This document shows, piece after piece, positions 22,291-32,916 of a stretch of DNA of 64,000 nt. This DNA is from Hymenopus coronatus. Taxonomy: Eukaryota; Arthropoda; Insecta; Mantodea; Hymenopodidae. Each line of letters starts with the position of its first letter. Positions within the stretch are counted from its first letter, which is position 1. The notes under the pieces were generated by a model. That model was not told the origin of the DNA and did not search any database. It saw nothing but the letters and a program-made list of their open reading frames with translations. Location: the NCBI GenBank assembly GCA_030762935.1, contig CM060895.1, forward strand, positions 32,540,501 through 32,604,500, given 5' to 3'. The position numbers and the translations under genes were made by a program.

Positions 22291-22690
22291 TAACAAATCT
22301 CTGTTTACGCATGTTAAAACCGCCCTGCTGTATGGTGTATTTAGATAAACAAACGTGTAAAAAATCCATATTATAAAGCAACATATGCTAAACAGTAACC
22401 TCGAGAAGGCGGTGGTAATTTTCAGCACCAGAACTCTCATTGGCAAGCAATAGCTTACAGCGGAGGAAACCATTAGCCAAAACACGACATCGCACTCGGC
22501 AACGGATTGGCTACTCGCTTGCTTCAGGTGAGTAAACTAGTAACTAGATTATCTATACCAGCACTAGCTGCTTTACCCAACGCTAGATGTTTAAACTTCA
22601 CCGGCGAAATAATTAATTTAATTAACCTACTTATTTATGAAATTATTGTATAATGATCAAAGCTTTTACCTACTCTACTAAGCACATAAT
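22291..22690. other. No recognisable feature
   Basis: Single-copy-looking AT-rich sequence. No motif recognised. Confidence 0.35.
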
Positions 22691-22697
22691 AGTTACA

Positions 22698-22777
22698 TAG
22701 AAAAGATATTACACTCCACCCAAATTAATTTGAAACCACAATTTCACAGGAAATATACATTTTATCGTAACCGGTAT
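22698..22777 (-). mobile_element. HCE copy 13, 3' terminal fragment
   Basis: About 80 bp in minus orientation: half hairpin, GATATTACACTCCACCC, TTTCACAGGAAATATACATT. It stops just before the 5' start of the next copy, so two HCE termini abut here. Confidence 0.6.
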
Positions 22778-22787
22778 GTATACAAAA

Positions 22788-24440
22788 GGTCTGATGCGTT
22801 CAATTCACGTGCCTTTCTCTAGATGTAACACAAACTTAACTTTCCTTACAAAACATTATATTATCTACGCCATAATAACCAAGATAAATATTGTCAAAAT
22901 TGTTATTATTACTTGTTTCTTTGTAAGCAGAAGGCATAACCGGAAATACACCAGGCTAAGCGATAGAAAGATCCTTTGAAAGTTGTTCATAAGTGAAACA
23001 ATTGAAATTCGGTTAATTTTTATTGCTGAACTAAAGAAAAGCGAGGCGAAAGGAAAAATGTCTCCCGTCTGAGAAAAGTGTAAGTACCTTAAAACTCAAT
23101 CCAATAACTCGGAATATCTGGAAAACGATACACTCTACAAAAAAAGGTTTATTACATAAGTTAGGTGTTACAATGAGACCTTCATTTTTTACTTTCTCTA
23201 TATGCACTATGTACATAGTGTATAGAGAAGGTATTGCACTCCATCCAAAAATTCGATACCGAGATTTCACCGGAAATATATGTTTTAGGGTCCCCAATAA
23301 CCAAAAAAAGCATTTTCACAAAAAGTCCGTGTGTATGTGTGTCCGTGTGTCCGTGTGTCAGTGTGTCCGTGTGTCTGTGAACACGATAACTCAAAAACGA
23401 AAAGTCGGTAAAATACCAAACTTGGTATTGAAGTTTAGTATCTTCCAGGGATGCGACACGAAATTTTGAGAAAAATCCCCACAACACAACTACCCTTTAC
23501 ATGGAACTTTTTTCGAAATTTTGATTTTCTCAAAAGTGGCTCTAACGATTTTGATTAAAATTTCGTATATTAAAGATATTTACCTGACAAATAAAATGTA
23601 TATCTTGAATTTCCTGGGATTAGCTTCTGAAGAGTAGTTTATTCTGGATGAATTTTACTGAATTTTGAATAACTGCTAAACCGTAAGAGATGGACAAAAA
23701 CTTACTACATAAAAATGCAGAGCACGTTAAAACATACAATTTATGTTATATACATTTTTTTCGTAAGTTCGTCGTTTTTGAGACATTCCTTATTTTTGGT
23801 TTCTGCTATGAAAAACTTGACTTTTCGCATACAGGAACTTGTCAACTCCTATCCATATAAACAAAGGAACTTCATTGACATAGCAACCAGCTTTTGACTA
23901 TTATATTAACCTATGGTAGTCCCTTATTTCGCTCCTACTTACAAGGAAGCAAGTAATAAGACTATTTCTGCTCATTTGTTCTGATTAGCATAAAGTAAAT
24001 AGAAGTATAAGCTTTTTAAGAATAATTTGTTGCAGGGATATAGAGAAAGTCATGTGAATGGAACACATCAGATTTTTGTCTCTCTCTTATGATTTACCCG
24101 TTACACAAAAATCATCCAGATTGAAGAGGTCCTCAGACGCAATGTAAATTTTATCACACAACTATCTTAAACATTTGACGTTTTAACGAAAATCGTTAGA
24201 GCCATTTTTGAGAAAATCAAAATTTTCGAAAAATGTTCCACTTAAGGGGTAGTTGGGGATTGGGCATTTTCTTGAAGATCTTCGTGTCACATACTAGCAA
24301 AATACTAAACTTAAATACCAGGTTTACTATTTAACCGACTTTTCGTTTTTGAGCTATGCTGTTCATAGAATGACAGACAGACAGACGAACACACGTATAC
24401 TCACGTTACTAAAAATGCTTTTTTGAATTTCCGGTGAAAC
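22788..24440 (+). mobile_element. HCE copy 14 (subfamily C), host of a nested HCE
   Basis: 5' half 22788-23188 (TCTGATGCGTTCAATTCACG start; AACAATTGAAATTCGGTTAA and GAGGCGAAAGG mark subfamily C) and 3' half 24073-24440 are separated by copy 15. The halves rejoin within a T run: GAGACCTTCATTTTTT before and TTTTTGTCTCTCTC after. The related subfamily C copy at 57945 has the uninterrupted counterpart GAGACCTATGTTTTTTTGTC. The terminal hairpin is truncated where copy 16 starts. The tract has GACAGACAGACAGACG in place of CACA. Confidence 0.85.
23189..24072 (-). mobile_element. HCE copy 15 (subfamily A, complete), nested in copy 14
   Basis: Window-strand ACTTTCTCTATATGCACTAT to TGTGAATGGAACACATCAGA. 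The hairpin is nearly perfect, and the tandem GTCCGTGTGTCCGTGTGTCA precedes GAACACGATAACTC. The clean nesting defines the element ends experimentally well: terminal T5/A5 runs are target sequence, target duplication, or both. Confidence 0.93.
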
Positions 24441-25262
24441 GTGACATATAATGTACATAGTAAAGAAGGTATTTTATTCCACCCAAAGATGCGATGTCGA
24501 GATTTTACCGGAAATATATATTTTGAGATCCCCAAAGTCCGAAAAAACATTTATAGAAAAAGGTATGTGTATTTGTGTGTGTGTGTCTGTGGACAGCATA
24601 ACTCAAAAACGAAAAGACCGTTAAGTACTAAACTTGGTATATATATTTAGTATCTTACAAGGGTGCGGCATGATTTTCAACACAATTCCTGCATCCCAAA
24701 CTACTCTTTATATTTAAAATATTTCGATTTTTTTTAAAAAATGCCTCTAACTCTGTTGATTAAAATCCCATATATTTAAGATATTTACATTAAAAATATA
24801 ATCTATGCCTTAAATATTCTGGGAAAAGCTTCTGAAGTTCTCTTCATTCTGAATATATTTATTTAATTTTACATAAGTTATAAACGGAATGAGATAGAAA
24901 AAAACTTACTACATAAAAAATTAGATCATGTCAAAACGCACAAATTATATCCTATTCATTTTTGTTGCGGTCCTAACCATTTCCGAGATATTCCTTGTTA
25001 TTGAATTCCCAGACAGGATGTCGTCCGTGACTCTTTTGTTTTACTCCTGGCCATGCAAGAAAGCAAATTTCAATAACAATCTCAAAGCAACAGCTTTTAA
25101 AATATTTGACTATCGCTTTAGTGTAGTGCATTCCCTTAGTTCTCTTCCACTTATAAGGAATAAAGTAATAAGAACATTCTGATAAAGTTTATTTCGAATC
25201 ACATGGAATAGAAAGAAGAATAAATTTATTTGTAGAACAGATAGAGAAAGTCGTTTGAACGG
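24441..25262 (-). mobile_element. HCE copy 16 (diverged, nearly complete)
   Basis: Shares its hairpin region with the end of copy 14 (ACATATAATGTACATAGTAA). Internal blocks such as ACTACTCTTTATATTTAAAA and TTTACTCCTGGCCATGC (subfamily B-like) are recognisable but diverged. It ends AGAAAGTCGTTTGAACGG. Confidence 0.75.
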
Positions 25263-25635
25263 TTTTTACTTTCTCCGAATATTCCCTTATGTTCTTACAA
25301 CTTTTTGTCTAAAAGTTTATTTTACATTACCAGAAACATTATACATTTTAGAAAACAACGTGATTATGTATTGCACCGTAATCGCCCCGCGTGAGTGAGG
25401 GATTTCCTTCGAAAGTCATAGCTGATTACTGTCGTGCATTGTTACACCTGCGTGAGTGCGCCTTGTCAATGTTGCACCCGCGCGAGTTTGTGACACATGT
25501 AATGGTTGGCAGGTGCGACTGCTTCAAGAAGTTTCTTGCCATATGATCGACAGGTATAAAAAGAACAAGTCCCGCACTGGGAATACATAGCGTGAAGTAG
25601 CAGTCACCGCCACGACCGCGTCGAAAAGAAAGATC
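25263..25635. other. Short unassigned spacer
   Basis: Contains three similar GC-richer strings (CCCGCGTGAGTGAGG at 25387, CCTGCGTGAGTGCGCC at 25448, CCCGCGCGAGTTTGTG at 25478) that look like a degenerate local repeat. No ORF with a known motif. Confidence 0.35.
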
Positions 25636-25846
25636 TATATATATATCTATATACATAGTATAGAGAAGTTATTGTATTCTACTTAAAATTCCATACCATG
25701 TTTGCACCGGAAATACATGTTTTGAGACCCCGTTGAATACTAAGAAAGCATTTTTGGAAGAAGGAGCAAGAGGAAGATTTTAAAGAAACCCCTCTCCCAT
25801 CCCAAACTATTCTTTACAAGAAACATTTTTCGAAATTTTTAATTTC

Positions 25847-25880
<34 letters not shown>

Positions 25881-26318
25881 TAACGATTTTGATTAAAATA
25901 CCATATGTTTATGATATTTTCCTGAAAAACGACATGTATATGTGAACTTTCTGGGAGTAGACTCTGAAGATCTCTTTATCCTGGACGACTTTTCTATAAA
26001 ACCGTAAGGGATAGACTAAAACTTTCTGCTCAAAAAATGTAATCTCGTTAAAATACGCAGTTTGTGTCAAATACCTTTTTAATTTTTTTTAACATTTAAT
26101 TATTTCCTATATATTTATTTGCTTCAAATGTAAAAGACTTAACTTTTCCCATACAAAAATTATGATTATTTCATATATATATTTTATTTTATTGCTGGCC
26201 ATGTAAAGAGGACCGAATTTCAATTGTGTCATATAGCGACCAGCTTTTAAAAGACGTGACTATCGCTTTAGTCTAGTGTATTCTCTTATTTCCCTTCTGC
26301 ATCCAAGGAAGCAAGTAA
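25636..26318 (-). mobile_element. HCE copy 17 (old, 5'-truncated, poly(A) expansion)
   Basis: Starts with a degenerate hairpin (CTATATACATAGTATAGAG). The CA tract is missing. A run of about 29 A at 25848-25876 has expanded inside the block that reads TTTCTCAAAAATGGC in other copies. It stops at the GCAAGTAATAAGAAC block and lacks the 5' terminus. Confidence 0.72.
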
Positions 26319-26717
26319 TAAGAACTTTTATCATTATCTTTAATATATTTAATACACGGACTTTTAATCAAAACCGTTGGTCATTTTTGAAAAAGTCGAA
26401 AATTTTGAAAAATCGTATATGAAAGGGTGGTGTGTAATGAGGGATTTTCCTGAAATTCTTTCTGTAGCATCCTTGGAAGATACTAACGTCAAATACCAAG
26501 TTTGGTAGTTAAATGACTTTTCATTTTGGGGTAATGCTGCCCATAGATAGACTTTTATTCATACAGACAGACATCACACACACAAATGGACGTTTTTCTA
26601 AACATACATTTTTGGGTCCTCAAAGCATGTATTTTCGCTGAAATTTCGGTATCGACTTTTTAGCTCTTCTCTATTATTATGTAAGCCTACAAAGTTCTTG
26701 GCAAAGAAAGTAAAAAT
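26319..26717 (+). mobile_element. HCE copy 18, 3' half
   Basis: Begins in mid-element (ATCTTTAATATATTTAATAC) directly after copy 17 in the opposite orientation and runs to GCAAAGAAAGTAA. The hairpin is badly degraded. Confidence 0.68.
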
Positions 26718-27026
26718 ATTAAACGTTTTTAAAATACTTTGAACCACATTGTATTCAATTCTTACACTTTACTCTTAAGCTTTCTCCTTCATTCTTGCCA
26801 TTAACCAGTGACAACTTTCATATTAAAAAAAGAATATTGCTGTTTTTTAAACCGAGCACTATATAGATTCGGTAACGAGTGCATGTCAAATATTAGTCAC
26901 GCTCTGTGGATGCCATCTGGTGTTGAAGGAGGTGTTCATAAGAACCATCCTTTCAGTTCTAAGCGTGAACTTCTCAGTTGACATAAACCCCTGTAGGTTT
27001 TCTATTACTCTTTACATAAACAAACA
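26718..27026. other. No recognisable feature
   Basis: Short AT-rich spacer between HCE copies. Confidence 0.3.
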
Positions 27027-27937
27027 TCTGATATGTTACACTCACATGACTTTCTCTAGCTGTTCTACAAACTTCTTACATAAGACTATTCTTCTTTCTG
27101 CATCTTGCTAATCGAGGTACTCATTAGCACAATGTTCTTATTACTTAGTTCCTCATAAGTAGGAAAAAATAAGGGAATACACTAGGCTAAAGCCATAGTC
27201 AAATGTTTTAAAAGCTGTCGTTATGCGATTGTCATTACAAATTCCTTTTTTTTTTTTTCTTGGCCAGGAGTAAAACAAAAGAAAACCGCACAGTCCCGCC
27301 TGAGAAAAGATAAGTACTTCACAACTGAAACCAATAAAAATGAATACCTCGAAAACTGTAAGCTCTACCAGAGAAATGTATGTGACATAACTTGTGTATT
27401 TTAACAAAACCTACATTTTTTGTATAGTAAGTTTTTGTCTTTCTCTTACGGTTTACTAGTTATGCAAAATTAAGCAAAATTCATCCAGAATAAACAGGTC
27501 TTTAGAAACTGTTCCTAGAAAATTCAACATATGCATAGTATTTGTCAGCTAAATATCTTTAATATACGATATTTTAACCAAAATCTTTAGAGGCATTTTT
27601 AAGAAAATCAAAATTTTCGAAATTTTTTCCATGTAAAGCGTAGTTTGGGGTGGGGGGATTTTTCTCAAAATCTGCGTGTCGCATCCCTGGAAGATACTAA
27701 ACTTAAATACCAAGTTTGGTGCTTTACCGACTTTTCGTTTTTGAGTTATCGTGTTCATAGACACACAGACACACGGACACGGAAACACACACGGACCTTT
27801 TTGTGAAAATGCTTTTTTTGGATACAAGGGACCCTAAAACATATATTTCCGGTGAAATCTCGGTATCGAATTTTTGGGTGGAATACAATACTTCTTTATC
27901 CCTATGTACATTGTACATACTGGGCTAGAGAAAGTAA
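27027..27937 (+). mobile_element. HCE copy 19 (subfamily B, complete)
   Basis: TCTGATATGTTACACTCACA to GGGCTAGAGAAAGTAA, with TTGGCCAGGAGTAAAAC and the CCC/GGG hairpin (ATCCCTATGTACATTGTACA at 27898-27917). Good reference copy for subfamily B. Confidence 0.9.
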
Positions 27938-28029
27938 AAATACTTCAACTCGCTTATGCACACAAGTTCATGAATTTCTCTATGTTAAAATCTAGGAGGT
28001 GCATCTGTGAAATTATCATAGACAATATC

Positions 28030-28150
28030 TTAGATACCTTATTCAAATTTATATCAGTTGTAATAAATGTTTTCGCCACATATCAAAATTCAGGCTTGTA
28101 TGGTGATTTAAATAATAAATTTTACTGCCTAAATCAACTGTTATAATAAA
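28030..28150 (+). repeat. Unnamed AT-rich repeat D, copy 1
   Basis: Strings ATATCAAAATTCAGGCTTGT and ATGGTGATTTAAATAATAAA have a diverged counterpart at 61465-61530 (GTATCAAAATTCTAGCTTGC, ATGGTTATTTAAATACTAAA). Both copies end next to an HCE terminus. The boundaries are not defined. Confidence 0.45.
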
Positions 28151-28152
28151 AA

Positions 28153-29153
28153 TCTGATGTGATCCATTTACACGACTTTCTCTACATCTCTGCAACAAAT
28201 TATTGTTAAAAAGTTTATACTTCTATTTACTTCATGCTAATCGAGAAAAATTGCAGAAATAGTCTTATTACTTGCTTCCTTGGAAGCAGAAGCGGAATAA
28301 AGGAGTACAATAGGTTAAAGGATATTCAAAAGCTGGTTGCTATGTGACTGAGATTCCTTTGTTTGTATGGACAGGAATTGACAAATTCCTATATAAGAGA
28401 AGATGAGGCCTTTTAAGATGAAGCCAAAATTAGGGAATAACTAAATAATGATCAACCCCACGAAAAAAAATTATATAATAAAAATTGTGTGTTTTAACGT
28501 GTTCTACATTTTTTGTATAGTACATTTTTGTCTAAGTCTTACAGTTTAGCAGTTAAGCAAAGGTTATATAAAATTCATCCAGAATAAAGTAGTCTTCAGA
28601 GGCTATATCCAGAAAATTCAAGATATACATTTTTTTTTAATTGTTTCATTTGTATAGCCCCCTTTAACTCTTTAATGGTCATATCGGGGGCTTTGACTTC
28701 TGAAAGAACTCGTATTACTGTTAGAACATTAGGTAAATCATTATTATATTACTAATACACACGCACTTTCAATCTCACATTCATACTTCCAGACTCTGTG
28801 GGGGATAGGGAATAAATCTGGTTAAAGAAAGATTCCCCGCCCAAGGCGGGAATCGAACCAGGGACCTCAGGGTGAGAAGCCAGCTCGCTGACCACTCGAC
28901 CACGGAGGCAGTCAATGTACATTTCATTTGTCAAGTAAATATACTTAATATACGATATTTTAATCAAAATCGTTAGAGCCATTTTAAAGAAAATCAACAC
29001 TTTGGAAAAAAAATACCATGTAAAGGGTAGTTTGGGAAAGGGGGATTTTTCTCAGAAACTTCGTGTCGCATCCCTGGATAATACTAAACCTCAATACCAA
29101 ATTTAGTATTTTACTGACTTTTCGTATTTGAGTTATCATGTTCACAGACACAT

Positions 29154-29196
<43 letters not shown>

Positions 29197-29329
29197 CCTT
29201 TTTATTAAAATGTTTTTTTTTGGATAAAGGGGACCCTAAAACACATATTTCCGGGCAAACCTCGGCATCTAATTTTTGGGTGGAGTGCAATGCCTTCTCT
29301 ATACACTATATCCCTAGTACGTGTAGAGT
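28153..29329 (+). mobile_element. HCE copy 20 (subfamily A) split by an S2 SINE
   Basis: TCTGATGTGATCC start; interrupted at 28633-28914. The CA tract is a pure (CA)n of about 36 bp (29157-29192). The end, CCCTAGTACGTGTAGAG, is fused directly to the microsatellite of copy 21 in opposite orientation. Confidence 0.87.
28633..28914 (-). repeat. tRNA-derived SINE, family S2
   Basis: Minus strand: CTGCCTCCGTGGTCGAGTGG (A box), CCCTGGTTCGATTCCCGCCT (B box), GGAAGTATGAATGTGAGATT, CCCCCGATATGACCATTAAA, then an A-rich end. The target-site duplication is ATATACATTT (28623-28632) versus ATGTACATTT (28915-28924), one mismatch. Confidence 0.88.
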
Positions 29330-29897
29330 ACGTGTGTGTGTCCGTGTGTCAGTGTGTCCGTGTGTCCGTGTGCCTGTGAACACGATAACTTAAAATATCG
29401 TATATTTAAGACGTTCACCGACAAAAAAAATTTATATCTTGAATTTTCTGGGAATAGCTTCTGAAGAGTAGTTTATTCTGGATGAATTTTACGGCATTTT
29501 AAATAACTGCAAAACCTTAAGAGATAGACAAAAACTTACTACACAAAAACTGTAGGGCACGTTAAAACACACAATTTATGCTATATACATTCTTTTTGTG
29601 GAGTTCATCGTTTTTGAGACATTCCTTGTTTTTGGTTTCTGCAATGAAAAACTTATACATTTCTCATACAGGATTTTGTCAACTGCTGTCCATACAAACA
29701 AAGCAACTTCAGTGGCATAGCAAGCAACCAGCTTTTGACTATTCCTTTAACCATGGTACTCCCTTATTTCGCTTCTGCCTTCAAGGAACCAAGTAATAAG
29801 ACTATTTCTGCTAATTTTTCTCGATTAGTATGAAGTAAATATAAGCACAAGCTTTTGTTGCAGAGATGTGGAGAAAGTCATGTGAATGGAACACAGA
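29330..29897 (-). mobile_element. HCE copy 21 (internally deleted)
   Basis: Starts inside the minisatellite (GTGTGTCCGTGTGTCAGTGT) without its own hairpin. GATAACT at 29388 joins TAAAATATCGTATATTTAAG, a deletion of roughly 170 bp relative to complete copies. It ends GTCATGTGAATGGAACACAG. Confidence 0.83.
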
Positions 29898-30414
29898 TTT
29901 TTTTATTATTTTGGAGAACCCCTTGCCTTAAGTATTATGTTTTACGTACCTTTCTCTCTTAAAGGTTTTCCGGGCGATAAGTGCCTTTAGAGATGAAGGC
30001 GAACAAAAGAAGGTAAAAAACGACAGGAATTTCTTTGGTAATATGAAGCGAACATCTTAAAGGGGAGTAAGACCCAAAGGACTGATGTAAGGGTGTAAAC
30101 CTATCTCTACTCTTCACAACAAGAGCGCCTCTAAAAGCCACGTTTGAACCTGGATAAAAGGCAACCAGCTAGCTACCAATCTTCTCACACTAAATACTTC
30201 CTATCCGCTAGCGAATTAGTTTTGTCGGCTGACTGTGTAAATGCCAAGGGGTGTTATACATAATGGAAATAAGAGATTGCTTTCACCCAGAAATGTTACT
30301 TTCTAACACAGTTTTTAAGTATGTAATATTAATTTAATGCAAATTCTCTGAGCGAAGTACGATAACATGGGTTCTGTTCTGATGATTTTGCGGTGGGAAG
30401 GCGAATACTGGGCT
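29898..30414. other. No recognisable feature
   Basis: No HCE block, SINE head or coding motif recognised. Confidence 0.3.
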
Positions 30415-30836
30415 TATTAGAAACAGTTGAAAAATTCAATGCCACAGTCGATATTTCAACGGTTCTCCCATTCTCCGTGCGGTTGCTCTAACCATTCTTT
30501 TTTTTTTTAAATACAGTTCCGAAGTCTGATCGGGACTCCGGCGCTGTATATTCTACTTTTTATTTACTTTGATTACTGTATGATTACTGAATTACTTTTT
30601 ACACACACATACACAAACATATAACACCCATGCCCGAGGCGGGACTCGAACCCACGATCCCTTGCGCTGCGAGACGCTTTGACGAGCGCGGCCATGGGGA
30701 CCGGCAGCCATTGAGCTACTCTGACAACGTGCCGGATGCTATCCAATCCTCCAACTAATTATGTTTTTACCCGGTACAGCGGCAGAACCGTGTTTGAATA
30801 CGGCTGTGGCATTGAATTTTTCAACAGTTCTAATAC
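30415..30836. repeat. Palindromic S4 repeat pair, interrupted by another SINE
   Basis: Left arm TTGAAAAATTCAATGCCACA (30427-30446) and right arm GTGGCATTGAATTTTTCAAC (30806-30825) are inverted copies. The left half also has GGTTGCTCTAACCATT and the right resumes CAGCCATTGAGCTAC, the tRNA-like head of family S4. Without the insert at 30497-30706 this is a head-to-head pair of about 210 bp. Confidence 0.65.
30497..30706 (-). repeat. tRNA-derived SINE inserted in the S4 pair
   Basis: Minus strand: GGTCCCCATGGCCGCGCTCG, then AGCGTCTCGCAGCGCAAGGG, then TCGTGGGTTCGAGTCCCGCC (B box). A GTGT-rich body follows, ending in AAAAAAAAA. Possible short target duplication ACCATT/GCCATT (30491-30496 and 30707-30712). 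Confidence 0.65.
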
Positions 30837-30839
30837 AAA

Positions 30840-30930
30840 TCTGATCTGTTCCATTCATATGACTGTCTCTACATCTCTGCAACAAATGTTTGTTTAAAAG
30901 CTTATGCTTCTTACTAATCGAGAAAAAATT
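30840..30930 (+). mobile_element. HCE copy 22, 5' end only
   Basis: TCTGATCTGTTCCATTCATA, then ACATCTCTGCAACAAATG and CTAATCGAGAAAAAATTA. It breaks off after about 90 bp. Confidence 0.8.
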
Positions 30931-31235
30931 AAGGCTTCTACAACATCAACATCAACCAGCGCAACCAGAGGGAAGAGTGTTTCACTCAGAGCAGCAACCG
31001 TGCCATCTGCCTGCAAAGCCTCAAGCACACCTGCGCTGACCTCAAAGATGAAGAAAGAAAATGAAATGAAGGAATGAAAGGGAATAGAATAGTGATAGAT
31101 AGGCAGCACCCCAACATTCGTCTAAGCGGCCCCAGGAAAACCAAGGAAAAACCCAGGACCAGAGTACGCGGTCAACGGGGAGTGAACCCGGACCTCCCGA
31201 ATGTCTCAGTCACCTGGGCCTGCTAGGCTGCTAGG
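30931..31235 (-). repeat. tRNA-like SINE, singleton family
   Basis: Minus strand: GCCCAGGTGACTGAGACATT, GGTCCGGGTTCACTCCCCGT (B box), and a body with GGTCCTGGGTTTTTCCTTGG and TTTTCCTGGGGCCGC. The 3' limit toward 30931 is uncertain. Confidence 0.55.
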
Positions 31236-31464
31236 CTTTCAACTTGTCTTTGGGGTATAAGGACTACCCCCTTGAGCGTTGGACCATGTGCTGGGCGGTG
31301 TCCTCAGTCTGCTTGTCTGAATACCGGGTAGTTTTAGTTTTTTTGTTTTGTTTTTTTGTTTATTCGTTTGTTATCGGCGTGTCAATTATCTGAATTATAT
31401 CAGCATTACCGGTGTGCCGGAATTTCATCCCACAGTTGTTCTTTAAATTTCCAGTAAATCTACT

Positions 31465-31560
31465 GTTACTTTTAAGCCATCGGTCTGGGCCAAGTTTGAA
31501 CCCACGACTTTGGGATCAGAAAGCCAGCGCCTTGCCAACTGAGCTACTTAGACCGGCTAA
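31465..31560 (-). repeat. tRNA-like SINE head
   Basis: Minus strand: GCCGGTCTAAGTAGCTCAGT (A box), TGGCAAGGCGCTGGCTTTCT, and GTCGTGGGTTCAAACTTGGC (B box). The acceptor and T-arm pairings are imperfect and flanking SINE body sequence is weak. It could be a tRNA pseudogene. Confidence 0.55.
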
Positions 31561-31639
31561 GAGCCTGTCATTACTGTGCCTTTTTTGTGAAATTGAGTTT
31601 GAATTTGTCAAAACAGATCAATATAATAAATGCGTAAGC

Positions 31640-31800
31640 TTTCACGGCCGGTGTCCATGGTTTTAAAATTTAAAATTTTCGGGCTGTTTTGCCGTGGTCT
31701 GTAGGTTAAAATATGTTTAGTTAAAATATTTCTACCTAACGTTTCGTCCCTGTCTGTGGGGGACATCTTCAGAGGCACTGCACTCACGTCGCTAACTCGG
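31640..31800 (-). repeat. Repeat 3' end with GAAACGTT motif (possible Penelope-like end)
   Basis: Minus strand: CTGAAGATGTCCCCCACAGA, then CAGGGACGAAACGTTAGG, then ACCTACAGACCACGGC. CTGAAGA + GTCCC/GGGAC stem + GAAA has the layout of a hammerhead ribozyme core (CUGANGA, stem II, GAAA), known from Penelope-like elements. The remaining helices are not clear. The partner motif is at 43088-43190. Confidence 0.4.
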
Positions 31801-31817
31801 AAAGAATTGGGTGCATT

Positions 31818-32016
31818 AGAATACCTTCTCTATACACTAGATATGTACATAGCACATATAGAGAAAGTAATATTATACTCACGGGTATGTATGTACACAC
31901 TAGTGTTTTTCCTACAAGCTTATTTTTAATTCAGGGGGCCTCAAAACATGTTTTCAGATTAAAATTTGATGTTGAATTTTTTAGTGAAAGCAATATTTTG
32001 TTCTTACACAGGTCTG
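31818..32016 (+). mobile_element. HCE copy 23: two abutting 3' ends
   Basis: First a complete 3' hairpin ending CACATATAGAGAAAGTAA (31873). A second, degraded 3' segment follows immediately (TTCAGGGGGCCTCAAAACAT, TTTTTTAGTGAAAGCAATAT) and ends in a decayed hairpin. Confidence 0.7.
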
Positions 32017-32571
32017 TGTAGAGGAATGAATGGGAGACAAAAAAGAAATACCTTTATCTCTTAGACTTTCACGGAGAAGAATGATTCTGGAATTCTCCCC
32101 AACTGTTCAGGTTTACTGCCCCTTGGTGTAGGACACACCTGAAGTGTATCTCACAACTTCAAAGTTGGAAACAATTTATTGTCTACTTGTTGATGGCCAG
32201 TGTGTCCAGCTGGGAAGGTGTTCCGAACTCAGGTCACGTGATGGGACCCCTTCTGCCCTCTCTGTAACTCTGTTATACTGATTACGTTTCCACTGGTTTG
32301 GTGAAACAGGAACCGACCAACCATATTGCCAACCATAATCGTTCGTGACTTGACTCCAGCCCAGTAAACCATTTCCTATTCTGTCCGTGTTCCTCCAGAG
32401 GACCTTGCTCAGTTACTTCATACGCAACTATACTTTCTGCAGATGTGGGAGCAAGCACGGATTTTATTGCTTGTCCAAACTTCGAGTACAGTGAGAAAGT
32501 GGCAACGCTCGCAAAAACAAGAAACCAAGTAACATGGTCGGCTGAGTTTTCACTTTCTAGCCATTTTTTCT
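32017..32571. other. Unassigned, GC-moderate sequence
   Basis: No repeat block recognised. An open frame at 32445-32663 has no known motif and overlaps a SINE, so it is not called as a gene. Confidence 0.35.
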
Positions 32572-32678
32572 GTTTTTATTGTTTCATTTATATAGCCCCT
32601 TTAAATTCAATGGCCATATTGGGGGCTTTGACTTGTGAAACAACTCATATCCTGAAGGTTTAGAACATTAGGTTAATC
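32572..32678 (-). repeat. S2 SINE, head-truncated
   Basis: Only the 3' part survives (on the minus strand: AACCTAATGTTCTAAACC, CAAGTCAAAGCCCCCAATAT, TTAAAGGGGCTATATAAATG). The tRNA head is missing. It stops where the T-rich tail of the S3 copy begins. Confidence 0.75.
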
Positions 32679-32909
32679 TTTTTTTTTTTTTTTTTTTGAG
32701 TTTAACGTCCTTTAACCTGGTTGGTCATATCGGACGATGACTGAAATTGGTGAAATGATGCTCAAATGATGTCAAAGTTCATGGAGCTTAAAGTTATTCG
32801 ACATTCGTCTTCTCAGGATAAGGGAAAATCCCGAAAAAAAAGCCGTATCCGGGAACTCACCATATGCAAGATTCGAAATCGCGACCTGTTGAATTTCAGG
32901 CAGACATAA
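32679..32909 (-). repeat. tRNA-derived SINE, family S3, head-truncated
   Basis: Same body as 3500-3738: GGTCATATCGGACGATGACT, CATTCGTCTTCTCAGGATAA, GATTCGAAATCGCGACCTGT on the window strand. The A-box part is missing where HCE copy 24 begins. Confidence 0.78.
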
Positions 32910-32916
32910 TCATTTT

